Origin: an uncultured Algibacter sp.
Lineage (GTDB): Bacteria > Bacteroidota > Bacteroidia > Flavobacteriales > Flavobacteriaceae
Direction of reading: 5' to 3'
DNA: 64,000 nt
Assembly (NCBI GenBank): GCA_947502405.1
Contig: CANMZT010000003.1
Location: forward strand, 62,001-126,000
Below the pieces are notes generated by a model that saw only the letters and a program-made list of their open reading frames with translations, did no database searches and had not been told where the DNA came from. This document shows positions 53,900 through 60,990 of the stretch, in pieces. Each line of letters opens with the position of its first letter. Within the stretch, counting starts at the first letter, position 1. The translations under genes and the position numbers were made by a program.

Positions 53900-54982
53900 T
53901 TACCAGCTTCCACTGGCGCCGCCACCCCCAGAACTACCACCACCTCCAGAAAAGCTGCTGCTCGATGAATATGAAGACCTGCCAGAACTAACGCCTCTTG
54001 AAGAAAAGTTTTTACTCATAAAGGTTTTATCACTCTTTAAAAATGAAAACTTCACAGGCTGATAAGCCTTTTTTGAGCGTGTAATAAAAGCAATGATTAA
54101 TGGACCTATTATAAACAGAAATCCGATTGAAATTAAGAAGTAAATCAAGCTTTCAGAAGAAGCATTCTCAATAAGTTTAAAAGGATCTAAAGCCTTATCT
54201 TTATTAATCTGAGTGCTAATTAAAATTACAGCAAAAAACAATGGCGTTAATATAAATGGAAGACTTACAAGCACCACAAACACAGACGAAATCAATAAAA
54301 ACGGAAAAGAAACAACACTTAGCTTTCCTGTAATTAGTCCTCTAAAAACAGTAATTAATCGCTTATAGCCCGTGTAGAAAATCGCACCACCTGCTACAAT
54401 AAAAATACCAATAAATAGCGTTAAAAATATTCCAATTAAAATTTTAGCCCAAAACGGAATTTTGCCTTCTTCTTCTATTATTTGAGCAAACTCATCTCGG
54501 TATTTAGGATTGTCAATAAGTTTAATAATTTCTGAAGTTCCTAAATCTACACCTTCATAAAAAAGACCTTCTTTAAATTTAGGCGTCATGATTTCTCTAA
54601 TAATTCTAGAAGCAAATGCATCCGTTATTATAGGTTCTAATCCTTTACCAACCTCAATTCTAAATTTTCTATCAGTTTTAGCAATGAGAATTAAAAGCCC
54701 ATTATCCTTATTTTTCTGACCTAATTGATTGTTATTAAAAACTTGATATGCATAGTTTTCAACGGTATCATTACCCAAACTATTAATAGTTAGCACCACT
54801 ATTTGGTGTGAGGTCTCCGTTTCGTAAGCGGTAAGTTTTTCTCTAAGTTTAAGGGTTTCGCTTTCGCTGAAAAGTGTAGCGTTGTCTGTTGCAATTTCAG
54901 TTAAAATAGGATAATCCTCTTGCCCGCTTGCATATTGAAAACAAACAATAATCAAGAGGATTATCCATTTTACTTTAATCAC
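53900..54982 (-). CDS. TPM-domain protein (YgcG-like)
   Basis: This 360-residue protein has a signal peptide (cleavage near residue 20), a TPM domain (about 25-150, with SHQIVVLTINSLGNDTVENYA and IEVGKGLEPIITD) and two or three membrane segments (about 179-205, 220-260 and 280-300). A C-terminal Ser/Gly tail ends in GGGASGSW, as in YgcG proteins. Some TPM domains are phosphatases and others support protein assembly. It follows glnS by 15 bp and may share its transcript. Confidence 0.88.
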   Translation of the reverse strand: MIKVKWIILLIIVCFQYASGQEDYPILTEIATDNATLFSESETLKLREKLTAYETETSHQIVVLTINSLGNDTVENYAYQVFNNNQLGQKNKDNGLLILIAKTDRKFRIEVGKGLEPIITDAFASRIIREIMTPKFKEGLFYEGVDLGTSEIIKLIDNPKYRDEFAQIIEEEGKIPFWAKILIGIFLTLFIGIFIVAGGAIFYTGYKRLITVFRGLITGKLSVVSFPFLLISSVFVVLVSLPFILTPLFFAVILISTQINKDKALDPFKLIENASSESLIYFLISIGFLFIIGPLIIAFITRSKKAYQPVKFSFLKSDKTFMSKNFSSRGVSSGRSSYSSSSSFSGGGGSSGGGGASGSW

Positions 54983-54997
54983 GAATATGTGTTTAGT

Positions 54998-56989
54998 TTA
55001 TAAAAGCGCCTTAGCCTCATCTACTAACAAAGCATTTTTATCGTCCAGAGCTTTTGTGATAAAACTGTTTACAGCATCGTTTTTTTCTAAACCATTTTGT
55101 ATTAATACACCCAGTGTAATCATAGTAATAATTCGTGTACCAGATTTCTTTACAGAGGTGTTGAATAGTGGTTCAACCTCTTCATAACTCACTGATTTTG
55201 CTAGTTCTTGAATCTCTGCTTTTGCCTTGGCTTGCTTATCTTCTGGCATTCTATCATACTTTTTGCCATAGGACTTTATTTGATCAATAGCTGATCTGTT
55301 ATTTTGTGGTGATTGATTTGGTTGATTATTATTTTGCTTTGGTTTTTGTTTTGCCCAAGTATCACGCAAACCAACCGTTTTATTGAATACTAAGTTATCA
55401 GAACTAGAATCGTCATCCACACTAAAATAACCGAGTCTTTGAAACTGAAACCTATCACCAATATTAGCTTCTTTTAAACTTGGCTCTACATAAGCTTGAA
55501 TGACTTTTAAAGAATTCGGGTTTAAGAATTCCATAAAATCTCTGTCTTGATGACTATCTGGAGCCTCATCATTAAACAATCTATCGTATTCTCTTACTTC
55601 AGCTTTTAAAGCATGTTGAATAGACACCCAATGTAAAGTGCCTTTAACTTTTCTTGACGTATCTTCAGAATAAGTACAGCGGATTTCAGTGATGTTACCT
55701 TTAGCATCTTTCTCAACACTTTCTGCTTTTATAATATAGGCATTTTTAAGTCTAACCTCACCTCCTGTTTTTAATCGGAAAAACTTGTTGCCAGCTTCTT
55801 CTTTAAAATCTTCTCTCTCAATATAAAGCTCTCGTGAAAAAGGTACTTTTCTAAAACCAGCACTTTCATCTTCAGGATTATTCTCAGCATCCATCCACTC
55901 AACTTTACCATCAGGATAATTAGTAATCACTAATTTTACAGGGTTTAAAACCGCCATAACACGTGGTGCTGTTTTATTTAAATCTTCTCGTACACAAAAT
56001 TCTAAAAGCGAAACATCTATAACATTTTCTCGTTTAGCAACACCTACAGTTTCAACAAACTTTCTGAGTGAGGTAGGGGTGTATCCTCTTCTTCTAAGTC
56101 CAGAAATAGTTGGCATTCTTGGGTCGTCCCACCCCTTTACAATACCATCTTCAACAAGTTTTAACAACTTGCGCTTACTCATAATGGTATAGCTTAGGTT
56201 TAAGCGAGCAAATTCGCGCTGTTTTGGTCTTAATTTGTTTGGGTCTACAATTTGATCTAGAAACCAATCGTAAAGTTCTCTATGAGGTTTAAATTCTAAA
56301 GAGCATAATGAGTGAGATATTTGCTCGATATAATCGCTTTCGCCATGTGTCCAATCGTACATCGGATAAATACACCAATCATTAGCTGTTCTATGATGAT
56401 GTTTCTTTAAAATTCGATACATGATTGGGTCTCGCATAAGCATATTTGGATGCTGCATATCTATTTTGGCTCGTAAAATATGTTCACCTTCATCAAACTC
56501 ACCAGCTTTCATGCGCTCAAATAAATCTAAATTTTCTTCAACCGTTCTATTTCTAAAAGGGCCATCAACACCAGGTTGAGTAGGGGTTCCTTTTTGTTCT
56601 GCCATGGCTTCGCTAGATTGAGAATCTACATAAGCCTTTCCTTCTTTTATCAAAACAACTGCCCAATCGTATAACTGCTGAAAATAATCTGAAGAGAATA
56701 ATACTTTATCCCATTTGTAACCCAACCAAGCAACATCTTTCTTTATGGCATCAACATACTCTTGCTCTTCCTTTGCCGGATTTGTATCATCAAAACGTAA
56801 ATTAACTGGCGCATTGTAATACTCACCAAGACCAAAACTTATACCAATAGCTTTGGTATGCCCAATGTGTAAATAGCCATTTGGCTCTGGTGGGAAACGA
56901 AAACGTAAGTCGTTTTTAGACATGCCTTTTGACAAGTCTTCTTCTATAATTTGCTCAATAAAATTGAGTGATTTTCTATCTTCAGACAT
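54998..56989 (-). CDS. glnS: Glutaminyl-tRNA synthetase with C-terminal extension
   Basis: This 663-residue class I synthetase has RFPPEPNGYLHIGHTKAI (HIGH motif, about 30-47) and TIMSKRKL (KMSKS type, about 268). Both anticodon-binding beta-barrels are present to about residue 553. After a polar linker rich in N, Q and P (about 556-575), 80 extra residues form a helical domain (EDKQAKAKAEIQELAKSV onward), so it is longer than the usual 550. It charges tRNA-Gln directly. Confidence 0.96.
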   Translation of the reverse strand: MSEDRKSLNFIEQIIEEDLSKGMSKNDLRFRFPPEPNGYLHIGHTKAIGISFGLGEYYNAPVNLRFDDTNPAKEEQEYVDAIKKDVAWLGYKWDKVLFSSDYFQQLYDWAVVLIKEGKAYVDSQSSEAMAEQKGTPTQPGVDGPFRNRTVEENLDLFERMKAGEFDEGEHILRAKIDMQHPNMLMRDPIMYRILKKHHHRTANDWCIYPMYDWTHGESDYIEQISHSLCSLEFKPHRELYDWFLDQIVDPNKLRPKQREFARLNLSYTIMSKRKLLKLVEDGIVKGWDDPRMPTISGLRRRGYTPTSLRKFVETVGVAKRENVIDVSLLEFCVREDLNKTAPRVMAVLNPVKLVITNYPDGKVEWMDAENNPEDESAGFRKVPFSRELYIEREDFKEEAGNKFFRLKTGGEVRLKNAYIIKAESVEKDAKGNITEIRCTYSEDTSRKVKGTLHWVSIQHALKAEVREYDRLFNDEAPDSHQDRDFMEFLNPNSLKVIQAYVEPSLKEANIGDRFQFQRLGYFSVDDDSSSDNLVFNKTVGLRDTWAKQKPKQNNNQPNQSPQNNRSAIDQIKSYGKKYDRMPEDKQAKAKAEIQELAKSVSYEEVEPLFNTSVKKSGTRIITMITLGVLIQNGLEKNDAVNSFITKALDDKNALLVDEAKALL

Positions 56990-57018
56990 AACTTTAACTC
57001 ATTCAAAAAAGAAAGGAA

Positions 57019-57026
57019 CAAAATTA
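57019..57026 (-). promoter_or_regulatory. Candidate -7 box (TAATTTTG) of glnS
   Basis: The minus strand reads TAATTTTG, fitting TAnnTTTG, 30 bp from the glnS start. The facing zinc-ribbon gene has no perfect box. Confidence 0.4.
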
Positions 57027-57113
57027 GTTAAAAATAAAGTAACTATCTGTTTATAATGTTTGATAAATGTAACTTTTAGAGTCTTTTGTATACTAATTAA
57101 AAAAGCTTAAACC

Positions 57114-57323
57114 ATGCAACACAGAAATTATGAATGCCCAAAGTGCCACAACAAAACATATACTGTTGGACAAATGCGAGCCACTGGTGGTACATTATCT
57201 AAAATATTTGATGTTCAAACCGAAAAATACAGCTCTGTTACTTGTGATAGGTGCACATACACCGAATTTTATAAGGCGAAAACAAGTGCCATAAGTAATG
57301 TGTTTGATTTGTTTACAAGCTAA
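57114..57323 (+). CDS. Small zinc-ribbon protein
   Basis: This 69-residue protein has Cys-x2-Cys pairs in ECPKCHNKT (residues 8-11) and TCDRCTYTEFY (about 43-46), giving a four-Cys zinc ribbon with 30 residues between the pairs. It resembles small bacterial zinc-ribbon nucleic-acid-binding proteins, but no partner is visible. It precedes folB by 20 bp on the same strand, so they may be co-transcribed. The function is unknown. Confidence 0.8.
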   Translation: MQHRNYECPKCHNKTYTVGQMRATGGTLSKIFDVQTEKYSSVTCDRCTYTEFYKAKTSAISNVFDLFTS

Positions 57324-57343
57324 ATATTATTGTTCTTTGCCCT

Positions 57344-57706
57344 ATGGGAATTATAAAGGTTACTAATATCCGTGTTTTTGCTTACCATGGCTGTTTAAAC
57401 GAAGAAACAAAAATAGGTAGTGATTATCGAGTAGATTTAAAGGTAAAGGCTAACTTACAACAATCTGCAAAATCTGATCATCTAGAAGATACGGTAGATT
57501 ATGTGTTTTTAAACAGAATTATTAAAGAGGAAATGGCAATTCCTGCCAAATTACTGGAAACTGTGGCTAAAAGAATATTAGATCGGATCTTTAATGAAGA
57601 TAAATTGGTTACAAAGGCTACCGTAAATGTTAGTAAATTAAACCCACCAATTGGAGGTGATGTGGAACGGGTAACGATAAAAATGACTGAAAAGCGTAAA
57701 AAGTGA
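57344..57706 (+). CDS. folB: Dihydroneopterin aldolase
   Basis: This 120-residue enzyme of folate synthesis cleaves dihydroneopterin to 6-hydroxymethyl-dihydropterin and glycolaldehyde. It has the short family pattern: VFAYHGCLNEETKIG near the N-terminus, DHLEDTVDYVFLNRII, LLETVAKRI and VNVSKLNPPIGGDVERVTI. Length is as expected. The start follows the zinc-ribbon gene closely. A hairpin with a T-run follows directly at the stop. Confidence 0.94.
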   Translation: MGIIKVTNIRVFAYHGCLNEETKIGSDYRVDLKVKANLQQSAKSDHLEDTVDYVFLNRIIKEEMAIPAKLLETVAKRILDRIFNEDKLVTKATVNVSKLNPPIGGDVERVTIKMTEKRKK

Positions 57707-57737
57707 TTTTAACTATTGAAAAGTCACAATTTTTTTT
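57703..57737 (+). terminator. Terminator of folB
   Basis: A stem of GTGATTTT with AAAAGTCAC (one bulged C) begins in the folB stop and is followed by eight T. The tRNA promoter starts inside the same stretch. Confidence 0.7.
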
Positions 57738-57744
57738 ACATTTG
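57716..57744 (+). promoter_or_regulatory. Promoter of tRNA-Cys
   Basis: A -33-like TTG (57716-57718) and a full -7 box TACATTTG (57737-57744) are 18 bp apart, close to the Bacteroidetes spacing. The leader to the tRNA would be about 75 nt. Confidence 0.6.
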
Positions 57745-57823
57745 CAGCAGATTTTCCGCAGTGTTGTGGGAATGATAATTTCAGAAGCTTTTAGCTCTTT
57801 TCTGAAATTTTGATAACAATTAT

Positions 57824-57894
57824 GGCGTCGTGGCCGAGTGGCTAGGCAGAGGTCTGCAAAACCTTCTACAGCGGTTCGAATCCGCTCGACGCCT
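57824..57894 (+). tRNA. tRNA-Cys (anticodon GCA)
   Basis: The 71-nt gene folds into a full cloverleaf: acceptor GGCGTCG/CGACGCC with discriminator T, D stem GCC/GGC, anticodon stem GAGGT/ACCTT with loop CTGCAAA (anticodon 57856-57858), and T arm AGCGG/CCGCT with loop TTCGAAT. CCA is not encoded. A terminator follows 10 bp downstream. It is a single tRNA gene. Confidence 0.97.
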
Positions 57895-57904
57895 CAAAGC
57901 AAAG

Positions 57905-57935
57905 AACCTTCAAGTTTTTACTTGAGGGTTTTTTT
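57905..57935 (+). terminator. Terminator of tRNA-Cys
   Basis: A 10-bp stem AACCTTCAAG/CTTGAGGGTT with a six-base loop is followed by TTTTT. It ends the tRNA transcript. Confidence 0.85.
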
Positions 57936-57962
57936 ATGTTTATAACTTATTTTAATTGTATT

Positions 57963-58082
57963 GGGGCGTTTACTAGGTATTGTGAATTGCGTTAGGGATT
58001 GAGGGATTTGTTGAAGCTCCCCGATCCCGATAGCTATCGGGAGAGGGAGCGACTCCCGAAAGCCCGACCCTTGTGGTAACGT
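57963..58082 (-). repeat. Dispersed GGGCGTTACCC...CTAACGC element, copy B
   Basis: Read on the minus strand it begins GACGTTACCACAAGGGTCGG and holds ATCCCTAACGC toward the far end, like copy A at 51453-51547. Inside is the perfect 18-bp palindrome TCCCGATAGCTATCGGGA (58025-58042), shared with the element at 32295-32475. It lies between tRNA-Cys and a converging exporter gene. Confidence 0.7.
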
Positions 58083-58095
58083 CAAAAAAATTGAA

Positions 58096-58788
58096 TTACT
58101 TCTCTTTTATTGGACTTATTTTTTCTAGCTTTTCTCTGTTTTTCTCGTAAGTATCTGGAAATATACCTTGAATAAAAAGTAGTACACCAAAGCCTAAAAT
58201 AACTATAGCAATGATTTTTTTTGTTTTGAATATAAGACGTGGGGTTAACTTAGCTTTTAGGCGTTTTGCTATGACTATTTTAACTAAATCTGAAACGAAG
58301 TAGGCGAGGAGCATGGATACGATAAATACAATATCACCGTGTTTTGAGCTTGTTAACGAATCGCCTAATACAATAAAACCTAGCCAGCCTAATAATACTC
58401 CAATGTTTATGAAATTAAGTAAAAACCCTTTTATGAATAGTTTTCCATAGCCTTTTTTAATTTCAACTTTGTGGTATTCTTTAACTATAGACCTGAATGA
58501 TTTTGATGTTTTTATAAATGAAATGATGCCATAAACGATTAATAATGCACCACCAAAAATTAAAAAACTAGGGTCGTTTCCAATTTTTTCTCTGAGGTTA
58601 TTTGTACTGTAAAATGCAATAATGATGAAGATGATATCTGCAAGAATAACACCTAGATCGAATATTATAGCACTTCTAAAACCTTTTGTAGCACTAGTTT
58701 CTAGCAACACAAAAAACACAGGGCCAATAGTAAAGGCGAGTATAATGCCAAAAGGAATAGCAGTTAATATATCATCGAGCATACTCAA
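58096..58788 (-). CDS. LysE-family amino-acid exporter
   Basis: This 230-residue membrane protein has six hydrophobic segments. The N-terminus reads AIPFGIILAFTIGPVFFVLLETSATKG, with the PxGP-like TIGPVFF stretch of LysE/RhtB exporters, then GFRSAIIFDLGVILADIIFI. The C-terminal part has FLLNFINIGVLLGWLGF. It may export an amino acid or related metabolite. It converges on the tRNA-Cys unit across the repeat element. The substrate is unknown. Confidence 0.85.
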   Translation of the reverse strand: MSMLDDILTAIPFGIILAFTIGPVFFVLLETSATKGFRSAIIFDLGVILADIIFIIIAFYSTNNLREKIGNDPSFLIFGGALLIVYGIISFIKTSKSFRSIVKEYHKVEIKKGYGKLFIKGFLLNFINIGVLLGWLGFIVLGDSLTSSKHGDIVFIVSMLLAYFVSDLVKIVIAKRLKAKLTPRLIFKTKKIIAIVILGFGVLLFIQGIFPDTYEKNREKLEKISPIKEK

Positions 58789-58851
58789 AAGAAACTTTAT
58801 ACAAAGAAACTAAAATTAAAATCAACTTTTTATGCAATCTTTTAAAAACAG

Positions 58852-58884
58852 AAAAAGCGTTGGAAAAATATCTAACGCCTTTTA
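58852..58884 (-). terminator. Terminator downstream of the sorting-domain remnant
   Basis: On the minus strand AAAAGGCGTT and AACGCTTTTT pair over a 12-base loop and run into T's. It lies 22 bp after the remnant's stop and seems left over from the lost gene. Confidence 0.65.
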
Positions 58885-58905
58885 TAATTGCTATTAAGTC
58901 AGAGG

Positions 58906-59034
58906 TTACTTTTTAATCAGTTTTAAAGTTTCTATTCCAATTGGTGTTTCTACTGTCGCAAAATATAAGCCTGATTTTAAATTAGCCCCATGAATTACAA
59001 CTTCGCCTCTATTTAGTGAAAGCAACCTTATTAA
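58906..59034 (-). pseudogene. Remnant of a T9SS cargo gene: C-terminal sorting domain only
   Basis: The minus-strand frame encodes 42 residues without a start, after an in-frame TGA at 59035-59037. It contains SLNRGEVVIHGANLKSGLYF and then ATVETPIGIETLKLIKK and a stop. This is the end of a type A T9SS sorting domain and resembles the end of the neighbouring protein (LKAGLYFAKIKTERGINSIK). The rest of the gene is missing. It is probably the scar of a deleted or duplicated cargo gene. Confidence 0.75.
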
Positions 59035-59111
59035 TCAGCTAAAAACCAATATAAACCATATATATCATTTAAAAGATAGAGTATCCAAAACGGAACATTT
59101 TATTAAACTAA

Positions 59112-59146
59112 AAAGAAAAAGGCACTCATAAAAAAAAGCACCTTTT
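59112..59146 (-). terminator. Terminator of the T9SS cargo gene
   Basis: AAAAGGTGC and GTGCCTTTT on the minus strand pair with two wobble pairs and are followed by a T-rich run. It lies about 25 bp after the stop at 59172. Confidence 0.6.
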
Positions 59147-59171
59147 CACTTAACAAATCAAACTAACTTAC

Positions 59172-60593
59172 TTAATCCTTAATTAACTTAATGCTATTAA
59201 TTCCTCTTTCAGTTTTTATTTTAGCAAAATATAAACCAGCTTTTAAGCTTGTAGCGTTTACTTCTGCTTCACTACTATTTGGTGATAATGATAATACTTG
59301 CTTACCTAAAACATCATATACAGTGATAGCTTGCATAGACACATTATTAGTTTTAATAGTCCAGCTGTCTTGTGTTGGGTTAGGGTAGGCGTTAAATGCT
59401 AATAAATTGTTATCATCAACACTAGCTGTGGCTTCTTTATATAGATAAAGATTATCATACCAAACAGTTCCTAAATCTGATGTAATTACAAATTGTGCTA
59501 AATCATTTCTTAAACCAGGCATCTTAGAGTCTAACTCTAAATCAACAGAAATCCATGCTCCACTTGTATCCAAAGCAGGATCTGAGCCATTAGTCATTGA
59601 AAAAGAGATTGCATTATTTTCTGCACTACCACCATTCCAGTTAGAAAATTTAAAATTGAAACTTTTATCTGTTACAGGTGAAGCAGTATAAATATCAATG
59701 TGCATGTGTGTAAAATTTGTAGCATCAAATCTAGCGCCTTGCCAATCAATACCTTCACAACCTAAACCAGTAATTTGATTTATTTCATTACCTGCAACCA
59801 TAACAGCAGTTGTTTCAGCAGCACACCAATTGGTATTATAAGTATCCATATTACTGCCCCCGTTATCGGTATAAACAAGAGTTGTTAGTGGTGTGTAAGC
59901 ATCACTAAAAATAGAAACTACGTCAGCGGCATTTCTTGCAGGTGGTGTTGGCGCAGGTGTAGAAGGCGGTGATACACATGCAGAACAAGGTCCGCCACAA
60001 TCTACTCCAGTTTCTCCTTGGTTTTGTATACCGTCGCTACATGTAGGTCCACCTAAAGTGGCTCCTGCTACAGCAGTAATATCGTCTACATAAATAGTAA
60101 GGCCATCTACAGGTGGATCCCATCCTCCTCCGTTCCATAATGGGAAGAAAGCTATTTGTGAATAATCACCATTAGCTGTTACAGATCCATCTTCTCCTGT
60201 GTTAAAGGTAAAAGTTAATGTTTCCCAACCAGTACCTCCATGAGATTCACTATCAGCTGAAGCTGGTGCTGTACTATTTACTTTGTCTTCTACTTTTGCT
60301 AATATACTGGTAGCGACAGTTGAATATACCTCAGCAGAAACTGTTAAATCTGATGTTAAATTAATCATATTAGTTTGCATGATTGTTTCTGCTCCTTGCC
60401 ATGATTGTCCTGATGCTGCAGTAATAATTTCTAAAGCTGTATTAGAACCATTAACTGGATCAGAAGTTACAGTAGCACTTCCTAGGCCTTCAAAGCCAGC
60501 AGTTACAGTAGTGCCTTCATAGTCTTCTAAATTAACTTGCGAGTACCCAACAGATACCACAAAAATTAATAATAGTAGTGTAATTTTTTTCAT
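59172..60593 (-). CDS. T9SS-secreted protein with two binding-type domains and a Cys-rich linker
   Basis: This 473-residue protein has a signal peptide (cleavage after about residue 18, GYSQ), an N-terminal beta-sandwich (about 20-175) and a Cys-rich linker CSDGIQNQGETGVDCGGPC (about 184-202). A Pro-rich stretch PPSTPAPTPPA and a second beta-sandwich (about 220-385) follow, and then a type A sorting domain (about 397-473, AYPNPTQDSWTI to GINSIKLIKD). The linker motif recurs in many secreted Bacteroidetes proteins. The sandwiches resemble carbohydrate-binding domains; no catalytic site is seen. The protein is exported by the T9SS. Confidence 0.85.
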   Translation of the reverse strand: MKKITLLLLIFVVSVGYSQVNLEDYEGTTVTAGFEGLGSATVTSDPVNGSNTALEIITAASGQSWQGAETIMQTNMINLTSDLTVSAEVYSTVATSILAKVEDKVNSTAPASADSESHGGTGWETLTFTFNTGEDGSVTANGDYSQIAFFPLWNGGGWDPPVDGLTIYVDDITAVAGATLGGPTCSDGIQNQGETGVDCGGPCSACVSPPSTPAPTPPARNAADVVSIFSDAYTPLTTLVYTDNGGSNMDTYNTNWCAAETTAVMVAGNEINQITGLGCEGIDWQGARFDATNFTHMHIDIYTASPVTDKSFNFKFSNWNGGSAENNAISFSMTNGSDPALDTSGAWISVDLELDSKMPGLRNDLAQFVITSDLGTVWYDNLYLYKEATASVDDNNLLAFNAYPNPTQDSWTIKTNNVSMQAITVYDVLGKQVLSLSPNSSEAEVNATSLKAGLYFAKIKTERGINSIKLIKD

Positions 60594-60990
60594 AGTTAAA
60601 TGTGTATTTAAATTAGTTTATAGAAAGGAAATAAAACGTATCGAATAATGAGTAATTAGCAATAAAAGACATGTAGAATTTCCTCTTTCGTAAATATAAC
60701 TTCAATTCATTGTCATACTCTCAAAAGCTGCCTCTACAAAAAACATACAATTCCAAAAAAAATAAATTATTGATTTATATGCTTTTCATCGTAAAAAAAT
60801 ATCTTTTTGTCGATGATTTGGTAACCAAAGTGTGGTATTTGAATTACTACTCACATATATGTTGTGGTAATGTTGTGCTTAAAAAGAAGTATGTTAAGGG
60901 AAATAACACAAATTGAGTGTTATAAAAATTACCCAAACCATCAATTTCTATTAATTAATGAATAATTAGTATTCTTTAATTAAATGAATA
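60594..60990. other. 397-bp AT-rich intergenic region
   Basis: I see no supportable gene. A 68-codon plus-strand frame (60710-60916) has no convincing start region or protein-like composition. A short inverted repeat AGTATTC/GAATACT (60968-60992) may mark the end of the next minus-strand gene, but it has no T-run. No full -7 box is seen before the gene at 60593. Confidence 0.5.

Larger units (their letters stand above)
58789..59171. other. 383-bp intergenic region with a gene remnant and two terminators
   Basis: No intact gene is present. From left to right it holds a minus-strand terminator (58852-58884), a sorting-domain remnant (58906-59034) and the terminator of the next gene (59112-59146). 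Confidence 0.7.

Noticed and set aside
60710-60916. 68-codon plus-strand frame in the gap before the VCBS gene
   Set aside because: Lys/Tyr-rich random-looking composition, no upstream promoter box and no recognisable domain; AT-rich DNA readily gives such frames.
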